64,000 bases of DNA, taken from the NCBI RefSeq assembly GCF_033366695.1, contig NZ_JAOBTQ010000001.1:8308001-8372000 (forward strand), written 5' to 3'. The notes beneath the pieces are model-generated. The model ran no database searches and was not told where the DNA came from. It saw nothing but the letters and a program-made list of their open reading frames with translations. Position numbers and translations under genes: made by a program. This document shows, piece by piece, positions 52,716 through 61,874 of this stretch (position 1 is its first letter; each line of letters starts with the position of its first letter). Source of the DNA: Streptomyces sp. SCL15-4 (GTDB lineage Bacteria > Actinomycetota > Actinomycetes > Streptomycetales > Streptomycetaceae).

Positions 52716-55132
52716 CGCGTCTCCTTGCTGGGACGGGTGGCGGGGGAGGGAGCGGCTTCGGCACCAGGCGCGGATCTTTCCGGGGCAGCGCCCGTGAACT
52801 GTGCGAACAGCCCGGAAGCCGGGCCGGTGAGGCTGTGGGACTGTTTCTTGCGGCCTGGCCCGGTGGGGGATGCCGGCTGTTGTGGGGGCGTCGTGATGGC
52901 AGCGGGCCTGGGTTCAGGAACGCTGCTCGCCGCGGCCGGGGCGTCCGCAGGCAGGACCGGCTCCACGCCCTGCAGAGGGACGGTCATCGGTGCCTCGGCG
53001 GCGGGGGAGGGGGCCGGGCGGGGGAACAGGTCTCCTGCGGGAACATTCAGGGACGGTGCCCGCTGGACCATGCCGGGAATGGGGGCGCGGATGCCAGCGT
53101 AGCGGTCGGTCTGCGGTTCACGCAGAGTGAGCTTCGTTCCGGTGAACAGGGCCGGCACGCGCGGTGCGGAAGCCTGGGGGCCGCGGCGTGCCCGTTCGCG
53201 CAGTGCCGCGACGGCACGGGTGATGGCGCGTTCGTCATCCTTGCTGCCACCGAGTTCGACGTGCACGGCTTCGGCCTGCTCCCACAGGTACTGGGTCCAG
53301 GCGTCGCCGATGAGCCGCTGGTGGATGAACTCGGCCTCGACCCAGGCGTCCTTGGTGTGGTCGTAGAGCCACACGAACCTGGGGGCGTAGGGGTTGTAGC
53401 GGACCTGCCACTTCATGCCCTGCCCGCGGATCCCGGAGTGCTTGTTGCAGTACTGCTGGAGGTCGGGGCTGTTGTAGGTGCGATTGTTGATCTTCACGCC
53501 CTTGCGGCTGACCTTCAGCCGCGTGAACGGCAGCAGCTTGCGGTTCTCGTGCACGCCCAGGGGGAGTGGCAGGTGGCCTTCCATGGCGACGAGCGTGGCG
53601 TACATGCGGTTGGGACTGATCTTCATGCCGGGCAGGAACGGGTTACGCAGCCCGTCGTGGGGGCGCTGCTGCCAGTGCAGGGCGATCCACTCGTCCAAGA
53701 GGTCCTGCAGCTCGTTGATGCTCCACAACGGGCCGTCGTGAATGTTCTTGCCCCGCCGGGCGAGGTCGGAGCCGGTGTAGCCGGCCACGTACTGGCAGAA
53801 CAGCTTCTTGATCGCGCTGAACAGGCTCTCCACGATGGCCTTGTCCGTCGGTGTCCGCTCGCGGGCGCTGCGCACCGAGATGCCCAGCGTGGTGCACACG
53901 TCGTTGAAGTGCTCGCTCTTGAAGATCTTGCCGTGGTCGACGACGACCATCTTGGGCCGGATCACGGGCCGGGCAGCTGCGCCCACCATTCGCGGGTCGC
54001 AGGCCACCAGGTCGGCATAGGGCATCTCGGAGTTCTCGGCGAGAGCCAGCGGTGACCAGCCAGGCCGGCCGGGCATCGGAGCCAGCGCCTGGGCGAGCAT
54101 GAGCACCGCGTCGAAGGATTTCGTGGCCCGACCGCCGAGCCTCTTGCCCCGTGGGCCTCGGCCAGCGCTCCTGGGTACGATCAGTGCACCGATGATCGTT
54201 CGGCTGACGACGTCGATCGCGGCGGTCAGCTCAAGCTGCACCGGCCGGCCGTCGTCACCGATGGCGATGATGTCCAGCCCCGTGGAATCGATCTGCACCT
54301 GTTCGCCCAGCATGTTCGCCGTGGTTGGCGTATAGGGCGCCACCGGAAGGCTCGCCTCGTCGATGCGTTTCTGCGTCGGCCTGCGCAGCGAACGCGGGGA
54401 AATCCCCAGCCGCTCGAGAAGCCGGTAGAACGTGGCATCCGATATGTCCAGCCGGTCGTACTCGTTGGGGTAGCGCAGCAGGATCGCAGCGCGCAAACGT
54501 TCCAGCAGACGGCTGCCGTACCCGTCCGACTCCTCGAGACTGGCCTGCACCTCCGCCAGGAGCAGCCGCACCACGCGCTCGTCGGTACGCCCCCACGGGG
54601 AACCCGGTACGACCTCGCGCATCAGCCCGGCGACGCCCTCGGACCTGTAGGCGCTGTAGCGGCGCGCCACCGTGCCGGCCGAGGAACTCTTCCAGCCGAG
54701 CGTCTTCAGTTCGGCTGACTTCGCCGCGAACCGCTGCTTCAACGTGAACCGGGCGGGGTCGTAGCCCGGCCTGGGCTTGGTACCGGGCTCGGCGTCCGGC
54801 GGCACGCCGTCGCGGACCTCAACGAGGTGACGTTCCCAGTCCCGCAGCCGCTGGCGGTCGGCTTCTCCCAGCAGCTCCAGCCCGCTCACATCAGGGATGG
54901 TCGCGCCCGGCAGCGGCGTGCCGTTCTCATCGAGCAGAGCGAAGTCCTCGGCCCGGACGACGACGGACACGAGCGCACAGGCGTCCTCGCCGTCCTGCTG
55001 TTCACAGACCAGATGCACGGTGGTCCCCTGGAGCGCGGCCACGACGTAGTCGGCTCCCTGCCAGCGAAGCCGACTGCCCGGCCGCAGAGCATGCTCGGTG
55101 TGTGGGGGAGAAGAGGCGGCAGCGGCTGTCAT
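52712..55132 (-). CDS. TnsB/TniA-like DDE integrase (Mu-type transposase)
   Basis: The 806-residue transposase has the DDE residues in QIDSTGLDIIA, MVVVDHGKIFKSEHFNDV and PTDKAIVESLFSAIKKLFC. The N-terminal part carries helix-turn-helix regions (TFYRLLERLGISPRSLRRPT) that bind transposon ends. A Mu C-type beta-barrel (TRLKVSRKGVKINNRTYNSP) follows the core. The last ~130 residues are Pro/Ala-rich. It catalyses strand transfer. The ATG overlaps the TnsA-like stop, and its own stop overlaps TnsC, so all are co-translated. Confidence 0.88.
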   Translation of the reverse strand: MTAAAASSPPHTEHALRPGSRLRWQGADYVVAALQGTTVHLVCEQQDGEDACALVSVVVRAEDFALLDENGTPLPGATIPDVSGLELLGEADRQRLRDWERHLVEVRDGVPPDAEPGTKPRPGYDPARFTLKQRFAAKSAELKTLGWKSSSAGTVARRYSAYRSEGVAGLMREVVPGSPWGRTDERVVRLLLAEVQASLEESDGYGSRLLERLRAAILLRYPNEYDRLDISDATFYRLLERLGISPRSLRRPTQKRIDEASLPVAPYTPTTANMLGEQVQIDSTGLDIIAIGDDGRPVQLELTAAIDVVSRTIIGALIVPRSAGRGPRGKRLGGRATKSFDAVLMLAQALAPMPGRPGWSPLALAENSEMPYADLVACDPRMVGAAARPVIRPKMVVVDHGKIFKSEHFNDVCTTLGISVRSARERTPTDKAIVESLFSAIKKLFCQYVAGYTGSDLARRGKNIHDGPLWSINELQDLLDEWIALHWQQRPHDGLRNPFLPGMKISPNRMYATLVAMEGHLPLPLGVHENRKLLPFTRLKVSRKGVKINNRTYNSPDLQQYCNKHSGIRGQGMKWQVRYNPYAPRFVWLYDHTKDAWVEAEFIHQRLIGDAWTQYLWEQAEAVHVELGGSKDDERAITRAVAALRERARRGPQASAPRVPALFTGTKLTLREPQTDRYAGIRAPIPGMVQRAPSLNVPAGDLFPRPAPSPAAEAPMTVPLQGVEPVLPADAPAAASSVPEPRPAAITTPPQQPASPTGPGRKKQSHSLTGPASGLFAQFTGAAPERSAPGAEAAPSPATRPSKETR

Positions 55133-55833
55133 GCAAGATCCTTATGGGGCATCCATATGGTTGAGGCAGGGGTCAGGGGCAGGCGGTGGTCCCAGGCGAG
55201 CTCACCTGTCCACAGCAGATGCCAGGCACAAGACAGAGCCGCCGGGCTGCCGACGGCTGCCGCTCCCGAGGCAAGAGGCCGGGGGCGTGCGAAGACCTCC
55301 AACAGCTGCTGCCGGGCCTCAGGGTCGGCGAATGCCGGATTGCGGTAGTTCGCAACCCGCAACAGCGACGCCTTCAGCACCCCTGGCGGAATCTGCAACG
55401 GACGCAAGGTCCAGCCTGCGCTCGCGGCCGCCACGAGCATGGCTTCTTCCTCATACATGCCCCGGGTGCCGGCAGCCCAGGGATGCATCAGTGCCAGACG
55501 CTCGCCGTGGGCGGTGCGGGCGAAGAACGCCGGACGCACAGCGCCGCGCTCCGAACCCTGTTCCCAGCGCACTTCCAGGCAGGAGGCGCCGAAGAACACG
55601 ACAGACGGATCGAAGTCGAGCATCATGGCCGCGTGCATCTGCGACTCGGTACTGCACACAACCTTCTGCCCGGTTGTAGCGGACCACCACTGAGTCAGGA
55701 TCGAGCGCCGTCCTCTGAAGGCACGCGGCACGGCCAGCGGACGGTATTCCTCGATCGCCACCCCGCGCAGCAGGTCAGGCAGCTGCGTTTTTTCGGCTCC
55801 GTGCAGATCGAGGTAGCGCACCTGGACCTCCAC
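55129..55833 (-). CDS. TnsA-like endonuclease subunit with lost catalytic residues
   Basis: The 234-residue protein matches the TnsA-like heteromeric transposase subunit in length and layout: STESQMHAAMMLDFDPSVVF, then RPAFFARTAHGERLALMHPW. In active relatives the latter reads like HxPDFFxRxADGxxxVVDVR. Here the Asp is Ala and the following acidic/basic site is LMHP, so the PD-(D/E)xK centre looks dead. Without 5'-strand cleavage the element would probably make cointegrates, as TnsA-less systems do. The start is GTG 55833; it lies between TniQ and TnsB in the operon. Confidence 0.7.
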   Translation of the reverse strand: MEVQVRYLDLHGAEKTQLPDLLRGVAIEEYRPLAVPRAFRGRRSILTQWWSATTGQKVVCSTESQMHAAMMLDFDPSVVFFGASCLEVRWEQGSERGAVRPAFFARTAHGERLALMHPWAAGTRGMYEEEAMLVAAASAGWTLRPLQIPPGVLKASLLRVANYRNPAFADPEARQQLLEVFARPRPLASGAAAVGSPAALSCAWHLLWTGELAWDHRLPLTPASTIWMPHKDLA

Positions 55834-55900
55834 CTACGGCCTCCCTTCAGCGGAGGCCGGACACGCGCCTCTTCCGTAGTCGGCCATGGCGACCTTCCCC

Positions 55901-56902
55901 TCAGCCATAGGGGCGCTCCACCGTTGCTAGGACCTCCCACGGCACGCAGGTGAGCTCGTTGACGGACTGCAGGGCGCCCACCCGCTCGTGCGGAGCGGCA
56001 AGAGGTAGATGCGTCCCGGGGCGCGCCTTGGGAACCGGTGTGTGGGGTAGCGGGTGCTTCGCGGCCCAGGCGCCGAGGACCCTGCCGATGAACAGACCGA
56101 ATTGCGACGGGGCCTGCTTGACCCACAGTGCGTATTCCTCGGATGTCATCCGCCCCTCGACGCGGCGACGCTCGACCGACGCCATCGCAGAGGCCAACCG
56201 TACTGCGGCGGGCAGCAGCCGCAGGGGCGTGGTGCGGGCGGCACCCAGCCGCGGCAGATGGGTCGCCTCGTGGGCGAGGACACCGAAGGCGTCGGCCACC
56301 AGGACCCGCCCCGCAGGCCCCAGCCGGCGAACGAGGTCCCGGCGCCAGCGTTCGGCCTCCACCACATGAGGGCCGGGAGACAGGTCGATGAACGGGACCC
56401 TGTCGTCGCGGGAATTGTCAGTGAAGCGGCCATGCCGCATGCATATATGCCACATATCTGAAGATATCCGCCATGTTGTGGCGTCGGTCTCCCGTGCGGC
56501 GGCGCACAGCGCGCATCCCCTCACCAGGAACCCGCCACGCGGAGCCCACGGCCACCTCCACACCGGCCCGCTGTTCCTCTCTGTCAGGAGATGCTCGTCC
56601 GCAGTGCTGGGCAGCGCTCTGATCAGCTCCTCCACGGGCCGTGCCACCAGCGCGGCCAGACGGTCCCGGGCTGCTCGGTTCACATACAGCTCGGTATAGC
56701 GCGGATCCACCTCGGGCGCGGACCGGCCTTCTCCGACGCTGTCGAGCAGCCGGCCGACTGTCAGGCCGTTGCGGGAGGCGAGCCGTGTCACGTACGAGCC
56801 GGTGGATTCCTCGGCGATGAACCGTACCTGCAGCGGCAGTGGCCGTATGTGCACCGTGAAATCCCTGTTCTCGCTCGCAGACCCGTCCCTGGCCCCGTGC
56901 AC
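55901..56902 (-). CDS. TniQ family target-selection protein
   Basis: The 333-residue protein has the TniQ N-terminus (PLQVRFIAEESTGSYVTRLA) and a zinc-ribbon-like CALCAAARETDATTWRISSD followed by ICMRHGRF, the C-x2-C...C-x2-H arrangement of the family. TniQ and TnsD proteins recognise target DNA or a partner complex and recruit TnsC. This one is short, without a large C-terminal DNA-binding region. Start: GTG 56902; a GTG at about 56854 would match the shorter form of relatives. It is the first gene of the operon and divergent from the helicase gene. Confidence 0.78.
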   Translation of the reverse strand: MHGARDGSASENRDFTVHIRPLPLQVRFIAEESTGSYVTRLASRNGLTVGRLLDSVGEGRSAPEVDPRYTELYVNRAARDRLAALVARPVEELIRALPSTADEHLLTERNSGPVWRWPWAPRGGFLVRGCALCAAARETDATTWRISSDMWHICMRHGRFTDNSRDDRVPFIDLSPGPHVVEAERWRRDLVRRLGPAGRVLVADAFGVLAHEATHLPRLGAARTTPLRLLPAAVRLASAMASVERRRVEGRMTSEEYALWVKQAPSQFGLFIGRVLGAWAAKHPLPHTPVPKARPGTHLPLAAPHERVGALQSVNELTCVPWEVLATVERPYG

Positions 56903-57045
56903 TGTGATCTCGGCAACGACGAGGCGCGATTACTTGGAACACAATACTTAGCTGACGCAAAGTCGAACGCAGCGCCTAGGGCAGCACCCTGCCCTCAAGC
57001 CCAGGGTGCCCCGTCCGCAGGAAAATGATCAAAGGCTGTATCCCC

Positions 57046-59469
57046 ATGAAACGCGTTGGCATCCAGATGCGGGACCACCAGCGTGAAGCATTCAAAGCCG
57101 CCGTGCGCGGCCTGACGCACATGCCGCGCGTGACCGTGATTTCCGCCACTGGAAGTGGGAAAACGCTCACCGCCATGCGTGTCGGCGAACACTTTGCGGA
57201 CCGCGGCAACATCCTCGTTGTCGTACCGTCGCTGAACCTGATCAGCCAAACCGCCTCACACTGGGCCAGACACAGCATCGTCGAGAACATGCTCGGCGTC
57301 TGCTCCCTCCCCCCTGCCCAGGCAGCCACCGTCCGCCTCCCCCTGACCACGGACGCCCGCCGCATTGCCCAGCTCGTAGCGGCCAACACCGGCCCCACCG
57401 TCGTCTTCGCCACCTACGCCTCCTTGCCCGCGCTCACACGCGCCCACAAGAAGCACCGCCTGCCGCGCTGGTCCATCGTGATCATCGACGAAGCCCACCG
57501 CAGCAGCGGCAGCAGCAACAAACAGTGGGCAGACATCCACAAGGACAGCGCTATACCCGCCCGGCGGCGCCTCTACATGACCGCCACCCCCCGCACCTGG
57601 GCGCTCCCCGACCCCAAACAGAAGCGCCGGAAGAACACTCGCCCGCAAAAGCCGCTCGGGCCTCTCGCTTCCATGGACGACCCCACCATCTACGGCCCCG
57701 TCGTCTACCGCCTGGGCCTGGCCGACGCCATCGACCGCGGCATCCTCGCCGACTACCGCATCGTCGTCCCCGTCATTAACGACGAAGAACTACGTGAAGT
57801 GCTCCAGAGCCCCGGCGCCACCCGGCACATTGACGGACTACGCCTGTCCGCCCTCCAGGTCAGTCTCCTGCGCGCTATGGCCACCCACAAAGCACGCCGC
57901 GTCATCAGCTTCCACAGCCGCATCGTCAACGCCCACCAGTTCAGCCAGACCCTCCCCGCGACCGTCGCCGCGACCACGCGCAGCACCGGAATCCGCAAAC
58001 TGTGGACCTACTCCCTCCACAGCAGCCAGCCCACCAGCGAACGTGCGTACCGCCTCGCCGAGTTCGAAAACGTTCCCCTCCTCACCAACAGCACCAGAAT
58101 CCCCGGAGCCGTCGACGGCGCCGTGCTGTCCAACGTCCGCGTCCTAGGAGAAGGCGTCGACGTACCCGACGCTGACACCATCCTGTTCGCCGACCCCAAA
58201 CGCAGCTCCTCCGACATCATCCAGGCCCTCGGCCGCGCCCTACGCCAGCCCCCAGGCGCCGGCAAGATCGCCCTCCTGGTCATCCCCATCTACGTCGGCC
58301 GCCGCCAAACCACTGAGAAAGCCCTCGAATCGTCCGCGTACAGAATTCTCTGGGAGGTCCTCAACGGACTGCGCGAACACGACTCCAAACTCTGGCGCCG
58401 CTTCGGCGACCCCGAGTCCAACCCCGACAAACCCAAAGAACCCCTGCCCCCAGCACCCGAGCGCGCCGCCGAGATCGCCCCACTCACCGGCCTGCGCGCC
58501 CACGAGGTCGACACCCGAGTATGGGCAACCGGCTGGACCGCAGCCGTCGGCTACTACGAGCGCTACCACCACCTCGACGTCCCCAGCGAATACACAGACC
58601 CCTTCAACTACCCCCTCGGCCTGTGGCTCGGGCAGCAGCGCTCCCTCTACGCAAAAGGCGACCTCGCCCCCGACCGGGCCCTCGCCCTGGAAACCCTGCA
58701 CATCTGCTGGCCCCACCCAGCACGCAGCTTCGAAAGCCACCTCGCCCAGGCCATCACCTTCGCCGACACCCACGGCACCCTCACCGTCACCACCGCCCCC
58801 AGCGCCAACGACCGTCCCATGTTCCGCTGGCTCCACCGCCAGCGCGCCCTCGCCGATAGCGGCCGCATGCACTCCGCGCGCAGCGAAGCCCTCAAAGCCG
58901 TCGACCTCTGGTGGAACCCACCCTGGGGGATTGAATGGCAGCACGACTACACACACGTCTGCCTCCAGGCAGCCAAAAAGACCGCCACGCCCACACCCGT
59001 ATCCGGTGATACCCCGACCGCTTGGCTGGACCGCCAGATCACCCACCAGCATGATCTGCACCCTCAGCAGCTCCGGCTCCTGAGCGACCTTGCGGCCCAG
59101 CACCCCGGCACGCATCCCCACGGCATGCTGCTTCTGCCGGCCTCCCGCCCCAGGACGCGGGCCTTCCACCGCGGTCTGAAAGCTGCTCGCCAATTCCACG
59201 ACCGCGAAGGCCACATCGAGGTCCCCGTCGGACATCGGGAGAATCTCCACGGCGACAAGGTCCTCCTCGAGCGCTGGATCACCAAGCACCGCAACGGCGC
59301 CATACAACTGACCTCGCAGGAGATCACCGCACTGACCGCCCTGGGCATCGAACTGGAGCAAGCCTCCCAGAAAAGCGCACCCCCGCCTGCCGCTCCTGAA
59401 GAAGCAGACACGTGGTGGGCAACGCCGGACCCTTCCCGGCCCTCGTCCGGCCGGCGGCTCGCGGGCTGA
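57046..59469 (+). CDS. DEAD/DEAH-box helicase with helicase-associated repeats
   Basis: The 807-residue protein has a superfamily 2 core: VTVISATGSGKTLTAMRVGE (Walker A), SIVIIDEAHRSSGSS (DEAH), LYMTATPRTWA, and QALGRALRQPPGAGK (motif VI). After residue 500 it continues with helicase-associated (HA) repeats such as WATGWTAAVGYYERYHHLDV and KAARQFHDREGHIEVPVGHR. Such helicases are frequent in Streptomyces accessory DNA and are plausible defence or transposon-cargo proteins; the exact role is unknown. An ATG at 57025 is an alternative start. It is divergent from TniQ with a 120-bp spacer. Confidence 0.8.
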   Translation: MKRVGIQMRDHQREAFKAAVRGLTHMPRVTVISATGSGKTLTAMRVGEHFADRGNILVVVPSLNLISQTASHWARHSIVENMLGVCSLPPAQAATVRLPLTTDARRIAQLVAANTGPTVVFATYASLPALTRAHKKHRLPRWSIVIIDEAHRSSGSSNKQWADIHKDSAIPARRRLYMTATPRTWALPDPKQKRRKNTRPQKPLGPLASMDDPTIYGPVVYRLGLADAIDRGILADYRIVVPVINDEELREVLQSPGATRHIDGLRLSALQVSLLRAMATHKARRVISFHSRIVNAHQFSQTLPATVAATTRSTGIRKLWTYSLHSSQPTSERAYRLAEFENVPLLTNSTRIPGAVDGAVLSNVRVLGEGVDVPDADTILFADPKRSSSDIIQALGRALRQPPGAGKIALLVIPIYVGRRQTTEKALESSAYRILWEVLNGLREHDSKLWRRFGDPESNPDKPKEPLPPAPERAAEIAPLTGLRAHEVDTRVWATGWTAAVGYYERYHHLDVPSEYTDPFNYPLGLWLGQQRSLYAKGDLAPDRALALETLHICWPHPARSFESHLAQAITFADTHGTLTVTTAPSANDRPMFRWLHRQRALADSGRMHSARSEALKAVDLWWNPPWGIEWQHDYTHVCLQAAKKTATPTPVSGDTPTAWLDRQITHQHDLHPQQLRLLSDLAAQHPGTHPHGMLLLPASRPRTRAFHRGLKAARQFHDREGHIEVPVGHRENLHGDKVLLERWITKHRNGAIQLTSQEITALTALGIELEQASQKSAPPPAAPEEADTWWATPDPSRPSSGRRLAG

Positions 59470-59644
59470 CCGCCGCACCGCTCCACCCGAGAGCAGGGCA
59501 GACACGGCCGGTATCCGTCCGGCTCGGCCACCCAGCGGCACAGCTCGGGCTCCCTTGTCCGCGAGCGGCTTGTGTCCCCACAGACTGCACGACTGGCCGC
59601 GCCGCACAGCACGAGAGCCGACGAGCGCTGGGGGGCAGGAGCTA

Positions 59645-60561
59645 GGGTCCGTCTTCAAAGATCATCCAGGTAGGCGATCATGGTGGGGTGATACGTCGCC
59701 ATGAACTCACCGACCAGGAGTGGGAGTTACTCGCTCCGCTGATACCCCGGGCCGCGACAGGCCGGCCCCGCGTGTCAGACCGGCAGGTCATCAACGGGAT
59801 GGTCTACAAGATCCGTACCGGGATCTCCTGGCGTGACCTGCCCGAACGCTACGGGCCATGGAAGACCGTCTACACCCGCTTCCGCCGCTACGCCCTGGAC
59901 GGCGTGTTCACCCGGGCCCTGCAGCAGATCCAGGCCCATGCCGACGCGGCCGGCGACATCGACTGGCTGGTCCAGATCGACTCCACCATCGTCCGCGCTC
60001 ACCAGCACGCCGCCGCCACCGGCCGAAAAGGGGGCGGCACCGGCCGGACGAACCGGACGATCACGCCCTCGGCCGATCCCGAGGAGGACTGACAACCAAG
60101 ATCCACCTCGCCTGCGACGGAAGGGGCCGCCCTCTCGCGCTCCTGATCACACCAGGCCAGCGCCACAACAGCATCTGCGCACAAGCCCTGCTGGACAGGA
60201 TCCGTGTTCCTCGCACCGGCCCGGGCCGGCCACGCCGCCGACCTGACCATGTGATCGCGGACAAGGCATACAGCTCGCGCGGCTTCCGCAGCTACCTCCG
60301 GCAACGCGGCATCCCGCACACGATTCCCGAAAAGGCCGACCAACTGCGGCACCGGCACAATCGCGGGAGCGGCGGTGGTCGGCCGCCGGGCTTCAACCGG
60401 GAGATCTACCGCCGACGGAACGTCGTCGAACGCTGCTTCAACAAGCTCAAGGGCTTCCGCGGCATCGCCACCCGGTACGACAAGACCGCTACTTCCTACG
60501 AGGCAGCGGTCAGTCTCGCGTCGTTCCTGCTCTGGGCAAGATCCGTTTGAAGACGGACCCT
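59645..60561. mobile_element. IS5-family (IS427-type) insertion sequence, intact
   Basis: Perfect terminal repeats AGGGTCCGTCTTCAAA (59645-59660) and its complement (60546-60561) bound an element of about 915 bp. CTAG is present at both junctions and may be the target duplication or part of the ends. The two-frame transposase fills the element. Sharp ends suggest a recent insertion. Confidence 0.85.
59688..60550 (+). CDS. IS427-type transposase made by programmed frameshifting
   Basis: Frame 1 (59688-60092) encodes the helix-turn-helix region (LTDQEWELLAPLIPRAATGR) and the first Asp in WLVQIDSTIVRAHQHAA. Frame 2 (to 60550) encodes GLTTKIHLACDGRGRPLALL, the second Asp in DHVIADKAYSSRGFR and the Glu in RRNVVERCFNKLKGFRGIAT. 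The frames overlap, and a GAAAAGGGGG run near 60024-60033 is a likely slippery site for ribosomal frameshifting, as in IS427-group elements. The fusion would have about 285 residues. Confidence 0.82.
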
Positions 60562-60571
60562 AGTCAGTGCG

Positions 60572-61510
60572 TTGCCGGTCAACCGTGATGTCTACCGTCT
60601 GTTCACCGATGCTCACCCGGAGTTCCTCCCCGACGACCACGAGTGGGAGCAGGGCACGCGGTTACAGGCCGCAAACACTACTTATGGTCCCGCGTTTACG
60701 GGTATCCCGCCGGGCGCGCCTGAAGCGCTGGTGCGGTGGGTGAACGACGTCCTCGATGGCTCCGCCGTATTTCGGCTGCCCACCTGGGACGAAGCCTGCG
60801 ATCCCGCCATGCAGCCGCTGCTGCCGCCTGGGTGCTCCCTCTGGAGCCAGCCTCCGCGCGATTGGAGCGACCGAAGGCCGGTCTGCTGGGCGCCGGAGGG
60901 GGTGCCTCATCCCTGGTCTGTGCCCCTGGCGCGGGTGTACGAGAGGGCTGTAAACAGTTTCCTCCACGACCTTCAGCACTTCAATTTCTCCGCCCTGATA
61001 AGCTACAACAGAGGGATGGGTGATTTCCCGTATCAGCACACGGATGAAGCCTTTCAGGAATTGTTGATTGATACAGCCTCTCAAGTTTACAGAAGGCACC
61101 TCGCTGACGATCCCGTCGCCACCTTCCCCGCAATCAACATCAGCTCAGCTCAGGCGCTGATCCGACCTTTCTCGCCTGAACTATTTGTGGGGCTTCTTGA
61201 GTCTCTTCCTGAATTGGTGGTGGAAGAAGTGCGACGGGTCTTCGGCCACGACAACTCCTCGACCGCGGGTGAACGCAATCTGGCGAACAGCATCGCTGCC
61301 CTGGGAGCGGAAATCGTCGCCCGTGGTGTAGAAGCAGAGCCAGATGCATCTGACTTGCTGAGGCTGGCCGTCATGACCCTCGCGAACCGCAGCGACGAGA
61401 TGGAAGTTCAAACGACATGCCGTGACATCGCTCTTGGCATCACCACCCTGCAAGACCGCGCCGACGGCTTGATTCCGACACGCGAGGTGGTCCTTTTAGT
61501 ACGCGCTTGA
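60572..61510 (+). CDS. unknown protein, 5' end probably removed by the IS
   Basis: The 312-residue frame (FPYQHTDEAFQELLIDTASQ; LFVGLLESLPELVVEEVRRV; SIAALGAEIVARGVEAEPDA) starts at a TTG 11 bases after the IS right end without a convincing ribosome site, so the native start was probably upstream of the insertion. It contains two TTA codons (60662, 61496), rare in Streptomyces and dependent on the bldA tRNA, and is less GC-rich than its neighbours, which suggests recent transfer. No domain is recognised. Confidence 0.5.
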   Translation: MPVNRDVYRLFTDAHPEFLPDDHEWEQGTRLQAANTTYGPAFTGIPPGAPEALVRWVNDVLDGSAVFRLPTWDEACDPAMQPLLPPGCSLWSQPPRDWSDRRPVCWAPEGVPHPWSVPLARVYERAVNSFLHDLQHFNFSALISYNRGMGDFPYQHTDEAFQELLIDTASQVYRRHLADDPVATFPAINISSAQALIRPFSPELFVGLLESLPELVVEEVRRVFGHDNSSTAGERNLANSIAALGAEIVARGVEAEPDASDLLRLAVMTLANRSDEMEVQTTCRDIALGITTLQDRADGLIPTREVVLLVRA

Positions 61511-61874
61511 GTGCCGTATAACGCACTGAACCGTTCCGGTTTCACACCCAGGGCTTCGGCGTAGGCGTGTGACGCCCGGTTCGTGGTGATCTTCGCGCTC
61601 GGCAGCGCACCCGGAACGCGGCAGGCACGGTTTCCAAGAAACGGGCCCCGCGCGATGGCTACCTGGCGCAACCTCGCCATAGGGGCCCTACGAGCAGCCG
61701 GGGTGAAAACCATCGCGGCCGGCCTCCGCCGAAACGCCCGTGACCCGCGGCGGCCCCTCGAACTCCTCGGCCTCGGGTGATCACAAACCGGACGTCATGC
61801 GACTACGCCGAAGCCCTGGCCCGCCCCCGACCCAGCTCAGGGCTTGCTCCTCGGGCTGAGATACGTTGCCGGCG
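61511..61874. other. short gap containing an ISAs1-type remnant
   Basis: Apart from the transposase tail at 61583-61780 nothing coding was recognised here. Confidence 0.4.
61583..61780 (+). pseudogene. ISAs1-type transposase C-terminal remnant
   Basis: The end of the frame reads [20 protein letters not shown] then [20 protein letters not shown], the typical C-terminus of ISAs1-family transposases (RNLAIGALR... then ARDPxRPLxLLG). No catalytic core precedes it, so only the tail of an old element is left. Confidence 0.6.

Noticed and set aside
58240..59658. 472-residue minus-strand frame opposite the helicase
   Set aside because: The helicase strand has all SF2 motifs and HA repeats; the antisense frame has none.
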